Shown: positions 1 to 6,342, counted from the first letter of the stretch. The stretch: DNA of 16,165 nt from Methylomarinum sp964397365 (GCA_964397365.1 CAYNIU010000046.1:1-16165), one strand, 5' to 3'. Numbers and translations: made by a program. Notes: generated by a model not told the origin, from the letters alone.

Positions 1-2
1 TT

Positions 3-650
3 GCGGGTATGCTTGGAGCTTTTATTGGCGGTCGTCTTGCCGCTTATATTCCAGACCCAATACTTTTGGTCGTATTTGCCTCTGTCATGCTGATAGCATC
101 AGTTGCCATGATAACTAGCAAGAGTACTGCGATAACCGCAGAAAAGTATAACCCCACCCCCTGCCCGTTAACCTTGCCGGTATCCGCTATTTTGTTTGAT
201 GGTATTCTGGTAGGCTTGGTAACTGGTCTAATCGGTGTAGGCGGAGGTTTTTTATTGGTTCCAGCCTTATCATTACTGGCTGGACTGCCCGTTCAGGCGG
301 CAATCGGAACATCATTGTTCATTATTGTACTACAATCCCTGGCAGCTTTAGCCGGCCATGCCGGACAAATGAATATTGATACGGATTTAACAATATTGGT
401 CACTGTTTGCGCCGTCAGCGGCAGTTTTATAGGCAGCTATCTGGCTAAAATTATTGATAGTCGTTATTTAAAACGTGGCTTTGGTATTTTTGTATTTTTA
501 TTGGGTGGTTTTCTGCTTTACCAGGAAATTTCTCCTGCATTAATTACACAAATCAAACAATTAATTATTGACCACCGAGAATTCATCAAAGGCGGATTAA
601 CCATCATCATTATCCTGATGCTCTATCGCTTGTGGTCATGGTTGCATTAA
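3..650 (+). CDS. TauE/SafE family membrane permease, 3' part (5' end outside window)
   Basis: This is the C-terminal part of a polytopic inner-membrane protein of the TauE/SafE (DUF81) family. Members are thought to move sulfite, sulfonates or other small organic anions, but the substrate cannot be read from sequence. The frame is open to the left edge, and the first in-window ATG (position 9) lies inside the family's first repeat, so the true start is upstream. The visible ~215 residues contain several hydrophobic helices. They include the typical glycine-rich second-repeat motif GLIGVGGGFLLVPAL, followed by GTSLFIIVLQSLAAL and the SGSFIGSYLAKIIDSRYLKRGFG segment, split here only by the family's usual loop. 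Family proteins are usually about 250-270 residues, so roughly 40-50 residues are missing. The gene converges on amtB1 and ends before a hairpin terminator. Nothing ties it functionally to the nitrogen genes. The family call is firm and the substrate is unknown. Confidence 0.88.
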   Translation, partial: AGMLGAFIGGRLAAYIPDPILLVVFASVMLIASVAMITSKSTAITAEKYNPTPCPLTLPVSAILFDGILVGLVTGLIGVGGGFLLVPALSLLAGLPVQAAIGTSLFIIVLQSLAALAGHAGQMNIDTDLTILVTVCAVSGSFIGSYLAKIIDSRYLKRGFGIFVFLLGGFLLYQEISPALITQIKQLIIDHREFIKGGLTIIIILMLYRLWSWLH

Positions 651-666
651 CTCAGGTAGAATAATC

Positions 667-694
667 AAGCGCTGCCGGAAAAAACAGCGCTTTT
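667..694 (+). terminator. Intrinsic terminator after the TauE-like gene
   Basis: An 8-bp perfect stem (AAGCGCTG at 667-674, CAGCGCTT at 685-692) with a 10-nt loop is followed by a short T run on the plus strand. It lies 16 nt after the TauE-like stop codon and 9 nt before the amtB1 stop on the opposite strand. On the minus strand the hairpin is not followed by a T tract, so it mainly serves the plus-strand gene but may also slow amtB1 transcripts. Confidence 0.72.
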
Positions 695-702
695 CATTGA
701 CT

Positions 703-1992
703 CTACAGGTTGTGATATCCGGTTTCCTCATGTAACACAATATCCAACCCTTCAACCTCTTCATCAGCAGTCACCCTAAGACCAATGAATTTATCAATCA
801 ATTTTAAAATAATATAACTAAACGACGCACTCCAGATAATCGTAACCAGCACAGCTAACGCCTGAACACCCACCTGTTCGGTAATACTGACGCCATCCAG
901 CCCCAAACCTCCTAAACTTTTAGCAGCAAAAACGCCGGTCAATAAAGAACCGACTATTCCCCCTACTCCATGCACAGGAAAAACATCCAGCGAATCATCA
1001 ATTTTCAACACCCGTTTAAGAATTTGTGTAGCATAAAAACATACCGCTCCCGCAGTAATTCCGATAAACAAACCGCCTGCTGGCCCAACAAACCCGGAAG
1101 CGGGAGTAATCGTACCTAAACCGGCCACCATCCCGGTAACAATACCCAGCACACTGGGCTTGCCAAAACGCATCCATTCAATCGTCATCCAAGTCAAGGA
1201 GCCAGCCGCCGCGGCAATATGCGTTACCAATATCGCCATACCCGCTGAGCCATCTGAAGTCAGGGCGCTGCCGCCGTTAAAACCAAACCAGCCGACCCAT
1301 AACATACCGGCGCCACTAACCACCATAGTCATATTATGCGGTTGCATTGCTGTCGTTGGAAAACCTTTACGCGCCCCCAATACCAACGCAGCAATCAACG
1401 CCGCAACACCGGCATTGATATGAATCACTATGCCGCCGGCAAAATCCTTAACCCCCAAATCAGCCAACCAACCGCCACCCCATACCCAGTGACAAACTGG
1501 CATATAAACGATAATCAACCATAAGGCGCTAAACCAAAGCATCGCCGAAAACTTCATCCTTTCAGCAAAACCACCCACAATTAAAGCCGGGGTAATAATG
1601 GCAAAGGTCATCTGAAACATAAAAAAAACCGTTTCAGGAATATCTCCTGTTAACGAATCCGTTCCCAACCCCGGCATAAATACTTTTGTCGCTCCACCAA
1701 TAAATTTCTGTAATTCACCGCCATCGGCAAAAATAAAGCTGTACACCCCTGCCAGCCATAGCAGTGACACCAGACAGGTAATAGCAAAACATTGCATTAA
1801 TACCGACAACACATTTTTGCTTCTTACCAGTCCGGCATAAAATAAAGACAAACCCGGAATTGTCATAAACAGCACTAAGGCGGTGGACGTTAATACCCAA
1901 CTGGTGTTAGCCTGATTTAATTGATCAGCCAAAGCCAACTCCGGTAACAGCATCAAAGCAAACAGTATCTTTTTATTAATTTTTAAACTCAT
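703..1992 (-). CDS. amtB: Ammonium transporter AmtB (copy 1)
   Basis: Inner-membrane ammonium channel of the Amt/Mep/Rh family; the trimer conducts ammonium into the cytoplasm and is blocked by GlnK when nitrogen is ample. With the ATG at 1992 the protein has 429 residues. It begins with a signal peptide (basic MSLKINKK, hydrophobic stretch, ALA/DQ cleavage near residue 22), as in proteobacterial AmtB. Numbering from this start, the pore twin histidines are H191 (GIVIHINAG) and H341 (VFPVHGVGG). The phenylalanine-gate motif FQMTF is at 126-130, and the HWVWGGGWL segment of the external site is present. The cytoplasmic tail ends in the conserved GLRV...EEVEGLD...H.E.GY region that docks GlnK. 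A GTG at 2004 would add four residues; neither start has a strong ribosome site. glnK1 lies upstream on the same strand, 158 bp away, a wide gap that contains only small AT-rich inverted repeats (for example 2057-2073). Cotranscription with glnK1 is likely but not certain. Confidence 0.95.
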   Translation of the reverse strand: MSLKINKKILFALMLLPELALADQLNQANTSWVLTSTALVLFMTIPGLSLFYAGLVRSKNVLSVLMQCFAITCLVSLLWLAGVYSFIFADGGELQKFIGGATKVFMPGLGTDSLTGDIPETVFFMFQMTFAIITPALIVGGFAERMKFSAMLWFSALWLIIVYMPVCHWVWGGGWLADLGVKDFAGGIVIHINAGVAALIAALVLGARKGFPTTAMQPHNMTMVVSGAGMLWVGWFGFNGGSALTSDGSAGMAILVTHIAAAAGSLTWMTIEWMRFGKPSVLGIVTGMVAGLGTITPASGFVGPAGGLFIGITAGAVCFYATQILKRVLKIDDSLDVFPVHGVGGIVGSLLTGVFAAKSLGGLGLDGVSITEQVGVQALAVLVTIIWSASFSYIILKLIDKFIGLRVTADEEVEGLDIVLHEETGYHNL

Positions 1993-2150
1993 TGTTTTTA
2001 TCACTTATTCTTTAAGGTTCGCTTCTCAAAGCAAAGACCCTTAATAATCTGGACAAGTTTTATAAAATAAAACTAAAGGCTATCACCATTATCAACTGGT
2101 AAACGGATAAAGCCTGTGACCTTCAGTTACCCGAAAAAATCTTTCAGATT

Positions 2151-2489
2151 TTAAATCGCATCCTCACCCGTTTCGCCAGTTCTGATCCTGATCACCTGTT
2201 CCAGATTAGAAACAAATATTTTGCCATCACCAATTTTTCCGGTATTAGCTGTATTTACGATAGTATCAACCGCCTGCTCAACAATATTTTCAGCAACAGC
2301 AATTTCCAGCTTCACTTTAGGCAAAAAATCAACCACATATTCTGCCCCCCGATAAAGCTCAGTATGGCCTTTTTGTCGTCCAAAACCTTTAACTTCAGTT
2401 GCTGTTACACCAGCCACACCAATTTCAGACAATGCTTCCCTTACATCATCCAATTTAAACGGTTTGATAATCGCGGTAATTAATTTCAT
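2151..2489 (-). CDS. glnK: PII nitrogen regulatory protein GlnK/GlnB (copy 1)
   Basis: A 112-residue PII signal protein of standard length. The trimer senses ATP/ADP, 2-oxoglutarate and, through uridylylation, glutamine; it controls AmtB, NtrB and the GS adenylyltransferase. The T-loop signature GFGRQKGHTELYRGAEY is intact, with the uridylylation target Tyr51 and also Tyr46. The nucleotide-binding B loop TGKIGDGKIFV and the C-terminal RIRTGE are present. The start ATG is preceded by AGGGGAAG at good spacing. Linkage to amtB1 suggests the AmtB-gating GlnK role. However, the sequence is also very close to GlnB, and it cannot be decided from one window which copy acts as the housekeeping PII. 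It is highly similar to the second copy at 3935-4273, with differences mostly outside the T loop. An NtrC-like palindrome lies about 90 bp upstream. Confidence 0.96.
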   Translation of the reverse strand: MKLITAIIKPFKLDDVREALSEIGVAGVTATEVKGFGRQKGHTELYRGAEYVVDFLPKVKLEIAVAENIVEQAVDTIVNTANTGKIGDGKIFVSNLEQVIRIRTGETGEDAI

Positions 2490-2538
2490 GTCTTCCCCTG
2501 TGCATTATTAAAAATCAACCTTGCCGCAATGATAAATA

Positions 2539-2570
2539 ATTATACGAAAACATACAATTAACAATGTCAT
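2539..2570 (-). promoter_or_regulatory. Possible sigma-70 promoter of glnK1-amtB1
   Basis: On the minus strand a perfect TATAAT occurs at 2544-2539, about 50 nt before the glnK1 start codon. The region where a -35 box should lie is poor: ACATTG would give a 17-bp spacer, and ATGACA lies slightly too far away. I found no -24/-12 (GG-N10-GC) element between the NtrC-like site and the glnK1 start. This is therefore the best promoter candidate for the operon, but it is AT-rich sequence and the match could be chance. Confidence 0.35.
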
Positions 2571-2574
2571 TAAT

Positions 2575-2591
2575 TGCACTAAAATAGTGCT
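2575..2591. promoter_or_regulatory. Putative NtrC-binding site upstream of glnK1
   Basis: The 17-bp sequence TGCACTAAAATAGTGCT closely matches the NtrC palindrome (TGCACY-N5-RGTGCA, as in enterobacterial glnA enhancers), with one mismatch at the last base. It sits between the terminator of glnK2-amtB2 and the glnK1 start, so it most probably serves glnK1-amtB1. It is centred about 94 bp upstream of the glnK1 start codon. Confidence 0.6.
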
Positions 2592-2601
2592 TTATAGATA
2601 C

Positions 2602-2627
2602 AAAAACGGGCACCTAAGCGCCCGTTT
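2602..2627 (-). terminator. Intrinsic terminator of glnK2-amtB2 (possibly bidirectional)
   Basis: The stem AAACGGGC (2604-2611) pairs with GCCCGTTT (2620-2627) around an 8-nt loop. Read on the minus strand it follows the amtB2 stop by 24 nt and ends in TTTTTG. On the plus strand it is followed by CCTTTTTT, but no plus-strand gene ends here. It insulates the downstream glnK1-amtB1 operon from readthrough. Confidence 0.75.
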
Positions 2628-2650
2628 CCTTTTTTCAAGTGATTTTAAAA

Positions 2651-3913
2651 CTATCCTTTACTGGTATCAGTAAATTCAGGGTAAGCTTCCATCCCACATT
2701 CAGAATAATCCACCCCGTGATATTCATCTTCTTCACTAACGCGAATACCCATCACCATTTTAATCACGTACCAAGTAAGCAGACTGGCCACAAACACAAA
2801 TGCAAAAATAGTGACGATTCCGATTAATTGTGCCGACAGCTTGGCATCAGGATTTGAAATACAGACAGCCAGCAGCCCCCAGGTGCCGATTACGCCATGT
2901 ACGGAAATAGCACCGACAGGATCGTCAATTTTAAATTTATCCATCATCACAATCGAAAAAACCACAATCACACCGCCAACTGCGCCAATAAGCGTTGCCA
3001 CCAACGGTGTTGGCGTCAATGGCTCAGCTGTAATAGCCACCAGCCCCGCTAAAGCACCATTCAAAACCATAGACAAATCCGCTTTCCCAAACAAAAAATG
3101 CGATGTCAGCAATGCCGCAACAACACCGCCTGCAGCAGCAGCGTTGGTGTTGACAAAAACCATAGCAACCGCATTGGCTTCACCAACATCAGAAATTTTC
3201 AACTCCGAGCCGCCATTAAAACCAAACCATCCCAGCCATAGAATAAAGGTTCCCAATGTCGCTAACGGCATATTACAACCCGGAATAGGATGAACTTCAC
3301 CATCCGGGCCGTATTTACCTTTACGAGCACCCAATAACAAAACTCCGGCAAATGCAGCCGTCGCGCCACACAGATGCACAACGCCGGAACCGGCAAAATC
3401 AAGAAAACCCAGCTCATCCAGAAAACCACCGCCCCATTTCCAGAAACCCTGAACAGGATAGATAAATCCCGTCATAACGACAGCAAACACTAGAAAAGCC
3501 CATAACTTCATTCGCTCAGCCACTGCGCCGGATACGATAGACATAGCGGTGGCAACAAATACCACCTGAAAAAAGAAGTCTGACATGGCCGAATAATAGG
3601 TTTCCCCTTTACTGGCCAACACATCTTCCAAGGAATTATCAGCATCCAGTAAAAAGCTGATACCTGGCCAGACACTGTTAACTGCTTCTCCCGGATACAT
3701 AATATTATATCCGCACAACATATACATAATGCAGGCAATGGCAAACAATGCGACATTTTTAGTCAAAATTTCAGTTGTGTTTTTAGCTCTTACCAGACCG
3801 GCCTCCAGCATGGCAAACCCGGCCGCCATCCACATCACCAGCGCCCCACTCATCAAAAAGTAGAACGTATCCAGTGCATAACTCAATTCAACCCATTTAT
3901 TTAAGTTTTCCAC
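2651..3913 (-). CDS. amt: Ammonium transporter (copy 2, divergent Amt type)
   Basis: A second Amt-family channel of 420 residues, clearly diverged from copy 1. The start is GTG at 3913, preceded by GGGAGAG at good spacing. The twin pore histidines are H180 (GSGVVHLCG) and H339 (AISVHGVIG). The gate motif FQVVF is at 115-119, and the KWGGGFLDELG, GARKGKYG and WLGWFGFNGGSEL segments are typical of Amt proteins. Unlike copy 1 it has no obvious cleavable signal peptide: it begins with a short amphipathic stretch and goes directly into the first helix (about residues 18-40). The loop after H180 (LCGATAAF instead of INAGVAAL) and the long C-terminal tail ending GMEAYPEF resemble another Amt subclade. 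It lies only 21 nt after glnK2, so the two form a tight operon under the sigma-54 promoter at 4337-4352. Transport of ammonium is strongly expected; a sensor role for one of the two paralogues is possible. Confidence 0.95.
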   Translation of the reverse strand: MENLNKWVELSYALDTFYFLMSGALVMWMAAGFAMLEAGLVRAKNTTEILTKNVALFAIACIMYMLCGYNIMYPGEAVNSVWPGISFLLDADNSLEDVLASKGETYYSAMSDFFFQVVFVATAMSIVSGAVAERMKLWAFLVFAVVMTGFIYPVQGFWKWGGGFLDELGFLDFAGSGVVHLCGATAAFAGVLLLGARKGKYGPDGEVHPIPGCNMPLATLGTFILWLGWFGFNGGSELKISDVGEANAVAMVFVNTNAAAAGGVVAALLTSHFLFGKADLSMVLNGALAGLVAITAEPLTPTPLVATLIGAVGGVIVVFSIVMMDKFKIDDPVGAISVHGVIGTWGLLAVCISNPDAKLSAQLIGIVTIFAFVFVASLLTWYVIKMVMGIRVSEEDEYHGVDYSECGMEAYPEFTDTSKG

Positions 3914-3934
3914 TTATCTCTCCCGTTATTATTT

Positions 3935-4273
3935 TTATAATGCTTCTTCGCCCGTTTCACCGGTTCTGATGCGAACAACCTGTTCCAGATTAGTCACAAA
4001 AATCTTGCCATCTCCAATCTTGCCGGTATTCGCGGCATTTGCGATAGCTTCTACCGCTTTTTCCAACAGTTCATCGGCAATAGCCACTTCAATTTTTGCC
4101 TTAGGCAAAAAATCAACAACATACTCAGCGCCTCTGTAAAGTTCCGTATGCCCTTTCTGACGCCCAAAACCTTTAACCTCGGTAACGGTTACCCCGGACA
4201 CCCCGATATCGGAAAGCGCCTCGCGCACATCATCCAGTTTAAAGGGCTTGACAACTGCGGTTACTAATTTCAT
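3935..4273 (-). CDS. glnK: PII nitrogen regulatory protein GlnK (copy 2)
   Basis: A 112-residue PII protein nearly identical in layout to copy 1. The T loop GFGRQKGHTELYRGAEY carries Tyr51 (uridylylation site) and is followed by VVDFLPK. The TGKIGDGKIFV B loop and RIRTGETGEEAL end are intact. The start ATG has AAGGTG eight nucleotides upstream. It is the first gene of a two-gene operon with amtB2 and has its own -24/-12 promoter and NtrC-type enhancer. This is the classical arrangement of a nitrogen-starvation-induced glnK-amtB pair, so among the two copies this is the better candidate for GlnK proper. Copy differences such as TVTEV versus TATEV and IADELLEKAVEAI versus VAENIVEQAVDTI lie around the T loop and near the interface with partners. 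Confidence 0.96.
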   Translation of the reverse strand: MKLVTAVVKPFKLDDVREALSDIGVSGVTVTEVKGFGRQKGHTELYRGAEYVVDFLPKAKIEVAIADELLEKAVEAIANAANTGKIGDGKIFVTNLEQVVRIRTGETGEEAL

Positions 4274-4336
4274 AGATCAACACCTTAACTAATTAAAAGA
4301 AATTTACAACAAAGTTGCTTACTCAGAATTCAATTA

Positions 4337-4352
4337 TGCACTATACATGCCA
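4337..4352 (-). promoter_or_regulatory. Sigma-54 (-24/-12) promoter of glnK2-amtB2
   Basis: Read on the minus strand the sequence is TGGCATGTATAGTGCA. It has the invariant GG and GC dinucleotides exactly 10 bp apart and matches TGGCAC-N5-TTGCW at almost every conserved base (TGGCA, TGCA). The predicted transcription start is near 4326, giving a leader of about 53 nt to the glnK2 ATG. An NtrC-like palindrome is centred about 97 bp upstream. Confidence 0.82.
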
Positions 4353-4414
4353 TAGATATAACTCATTGTTTAACAAATAACTTTTATCTATACTTAAAAC
4401 AAAACCCAATAATA

Positions 4415-4431
4415 TGCACCACACCTGTGCG
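4415..4431. promoter_or_regulatory. Putative NtrC enhancer site for glnK2-amtB2
   Basis: TGCACCACACCTGTGCG has one perfect half site (TGCACC) and a good second half (TGTGCG against GGTGCA) with the correct 5-bp spacing. Its centre (4423) is about 97 bp upstream of the start predicted from the -24/-12 element at 4337-4352, a normal enhancer distance for NtrC. A further lone GCACC half site occurs near 4446. Confidence 0.7.
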
Positions 4432-4799
4432 TATCAGTCTTCGACGCACCGCTTTTATCTTCCATGTTTCACGACCGAGCTAATTCGCCCCGAATGTTGT
4501 TCATTAACAACAAAGTAACGCCCAGCCCTTTGGCTTTATAATTTATGCCCATATTACCTGTCCGAATAAAACCCATACCCTTTTGATTTTATTATATAAA
4601 TATAAAGCACCCCACAGTAATCAGTCTTCAGACCCACAAAACCCACGATCATCTCCAGTTAAAATTCACATTAAATTAAGCACGACAGATCAATACCCAA
4701 AAAACAATAATATTCATACCAATACAACCAAATATTAAAGCTATATCTTTAAAAAATGCACTGTTATGGATAATAATACTCATCACAACCCGGCCAAAT
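4432..4799. other. Non-coding centre of the divergent regulatory region
   Basis: No coding sequence is evident here; both strands are AT-rich and broken by stops. The only structures seen are a 7-bp inverted repeat TGTTGTT-CATT-AACAACA (4495-4512), a small hairpin AGCC-CTTT-GGCT (4524-4535) followed by TATAAT (4537-4542) without a convincing -35, and long A/T tracts that could allow DNA bending between enhancers and promoters. No function is assigned. Confidence 0.5.
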
Positions 4800-4837
4800 A
4801 ACACCAAAATGGTGCAATAATGCACCAAAGAAACACA
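4800..4837. promoter_or_regulatory. Tandem putative NtrC enhancer sites for the porin gene
   Basis: Two 17-bp sites lie side by side. Site 1 (4800-4816) is AACACCAAAATGGTGCA, a strong match with one perfect half. Site 2 (4821-4837) is TGCACCAAAGAAACACA, with one perfect half and one degenerate half. Their centres are 21 bp apart, two helical turns, so two dimers would bind the same DNA face. The inner halves form an exact palindrome TGGTGCA-ATAA-TGCACCA (4810-4827). Relative to the sigma-54 start predicted near 4926 they lie at about -118 and -97, comparable with the enterobacterial glnA enhancers. Confidence 0.78.
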
Positions 4838-4899
4838 AAAACAACATAAGTTGCGTTATAGTTACATTTTAAATTCCAGCAAATCAATGGCTTAACTTA

Positions 4900-4915
4900 T
4901 GGCCTACTAATTGCT
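4900..4915 (+). promoter_or_regulatory. Sigma-54 (-24/-12) promoter of the porin gene
   Basis: TGGCCTACTAATTGCT has GG and GC with the required 10-bp spacing and the full TTGCT -12 element. The predicted transcription start is close to 4926, leaving a leader of about 36 nt before the ATG at 4962. The TTG of the -12 element would be read as an in-frame start by simple gene finders, which cannot be right because it lies upstream of the transcript start. Confidence 0.8.
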
Positions 4916-4961
4916 TAATACAAATTGGCTTTATAGACTTTATTTCTGGAGACAACCGAAA

Positions 4962-6158
4962 ATGAAAACGAAACTTAGCGTACTCCCATTGCTTGGCGGC
5001 TCCCTTCTGGCTACTGGCTTTAATGCACAGGCAGAAGGCGTCATTGAAGCTTTAACAGGCAGTGATATTAACAATACCCAGATCTTAAAAAACTGGGGTA
5101 TCGAAATAGGCGGTTGGGCGGATGCCGGGATCACCTATGCATCACACAGCAACCCAGGCGGCGGCAATGGTTCAGTTCCATTTGGAACAGACCGGGTTAA
5201 TGAATTTCAATTAAACCAAGCCTATCTATTCCTGGAAAAAGCCGTTGCCAGCAGTGGTTCGAATTGGGATATTGGCGGACGAGTGGATTTTCTGTTTGGT
5301 AGTGATGCACCCTCAACCCAAGCCGGCGGTTGGGACAACCAAATTCTGGGTTCATCAGGCAATAAATCCTTTAATCAATATGATATTGCCTTTCCGCAGG
5401 CCTACGCAGAAATCTACGCTCCTATTGGCAATGGTATCACTGCAAAAGTGGGTCATTTTTACACTATTATCGGTTACGAAGTAGTCACCTCTCCAGATAA
5501 CTTCTTCTATTCCCACGCTTATACCATGAACTATGGCGAACCATTCACCCACACTGGTGCCTTGTTGAGTTACCAAGTTAACGACAACTGGTCAATCTCC
5601 GGCGGCGCAGTGAATGGCTGGGATAATTTTCGTAATAATGCCGGCGGTGGCAACTGGAGTTTTCTAGGTGGCGCCAACTGGACCAGTGACGATGAAAATA
5701 CTTCATTGGCAGTTTCTCTGATCAGTGGCGATGAAGTCGTTAACTGGGGCGCTCCAAGCACCAACAGAACTATGTATAGCGTTGTCCTTTCACATGATTT
5801 CAACGACAAATTACATTATGTTTTTCAACATGATTTTGGAACTCAGAAAAGTTTGAATGCTCCAGGTAAAGATGCTGACTGGTACGGTGTCAATCAATAT
5901 TTGTCTTATGACCTTAACGAGCAATTGGCAGCCGGCTTGAGAGCTGAATGGTTCAGTGACCGCGGTGCTCGCATAAATACTTTTGGCAGCAATTACTATG
6001 CTATTTCAGCGGGCATAAATTACGCCCCGACTGAATGGTTAAAATTCCGCCCAGAAGTCCGCTACGATTGGGCTGATTCCAATGGCGCCGGCAAAGCATT
6101 TGGCGGCAGCAAAAATGACCAGGTTCAGGTTGCCATGGACATGATTGTTACTTTCTAA
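4962..6158 (+). CDS. OmpL-like (BBP2 family) outer-membrane porin, nitrogen-regulated
   Basis: A 398-residue outer-membrane beta-barrel protein, most like the putative beta-barrel porin-2 (OmpL-like, BBP2) family. The ATG at 4962 is chosen because TGGAGA lies 9 nt upstream and a clean signal peptide follows (MKTK, hydrophobic core, AQA/EG cleavage after residue 24). The in-frame TTG at 4911 lies inside the sigma-54 promoter. The mature protein is made of alternating hydrophobic/polar strands rich in aromatic, Gly, Asn and Asp residues, with typical motifs such as WGIEIGGWADAGITYASH, FQLNQAYLFLEKA and PQAYAEIYAPIGNGITAKVGHF. It ends in the C-terminal aromatic signature MIVTF used for barrel assembly. 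No catalytic motif is visible. It is monocistronic: sigma-54 promoter and tandem NtrC sites upstream, terminator downstream. The context suggests uptake of a nitrogen source (ammonium, urea, nitrate or organic N) across the outer membrane; which one cannot be read from sequence. Confidence 0.85.
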   Translation: MKTKLSVLPLLGGSLLATGFNAQAEGVIEALTGSDINNTQILKNWGIEIGGWADAGITYASHSNPGGGNGSVPFGTDRVNEFQLNQAYLFLEKAVASSGSNWDIGGRVDFLFGSDAPSTQAGGWDNQILGSSGNKSFNQYDIAFPQAYAEIYAPIGNGITAKVGHFYTIIGYEVVTSPDNFFYSHAYTMNYGEPFTHTGALLSYQVNDNWSISGGAVNGWDNFRNNAGGGNWSFLGGANWTSDDENTSLAVSLISGDEVVNWGAPSTNRTMYSVVLSHDFNDKLHYVFQHDFGTQKSLNAPGKDADWYGVNQYLSYDLNEQLAAGLRAEWFSDRGARINTFGSNYYAISAGINYAPTEWLKFRPEVRYDWADSNGAGKAFGGSKNDQVQVAMDMIVTF

Positions 6159-6201
6159 ACATCATCTATAGTCAGTAGACCTTTCCATACCACTGAGTAA
6201 C

Positions 6202-6248
6202 AACAAAGCCCCGGTCATTCCCTCACCGACTGGGAGCTTTGTTTTTTT
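6202..6248 (+). terminator. Strong intrinsic terminator after the porin gene
   Basis: A 15-bp stem forms between 6202-6216 and 6228-6243 with one G-T wobble and one bulged A (6235). It has an 11-nt loop and runs into seven Ts (6242-6248). It separates the porin transcript from glnA, although partial readthrough into glnA is possible. Confidence 0.85.
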
Positions 6249-6283
6249 ATGGCGTATAACTTTATTTGATGTTAAGGTTATAG

Positions 6284-6299
6284 CGGCTTAATTCTGGCT
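6284..6299 (+). promoter_or_regulatory. Weak sigma-54-like element before glnA
   Basis: CGGCTTAATTCTGGCT keeps GG and GC at the correct 10-bp spacing but matches the rest of the -24/-12 consensus poorly (no CAC, TGGC instead of TTGC). If used, transcription would start near 6310 with a 33-nt leader carrying AGGAG (6328-6332). No NtrC palindrome lies between the porin terminator and glnA. No convincing -35/-10 pair was found either, so the glnA promoter remains unassigned. Confidence 0.25.
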
Positions 6300-6342
6300 A
6301 TCCATAACAATAATTAATTTACATTTTAGGAGACCTTGACTC

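Noticed and set aside
2136..2152. AT hairpin AAAATCT-TTC-AGATTTT at the glnK1 stop as a terminator
   Set aside because: A 7-bp, almost entirely A/T stem with a 3-nt loop is too weak to call as a terminator, and amtB1 is expected to be cotranscribed.
2811..3293. 160-codon open frame on the plus strand opposite amtB2
   Set aside because: Antisense shadow of a certain gene: Pro/Thr/Ala-rich composition from complementing membrane-protein codons, no ribosome site, no family resemblance.
4433..4629. Direct repeat ATCAGTCTTC at 4433-4442 and 4620-4629
   Set aside because: Ten bases repeated once in several hundred AT-rich bases can occur by chance; flanks do not align and no other copies were seen.
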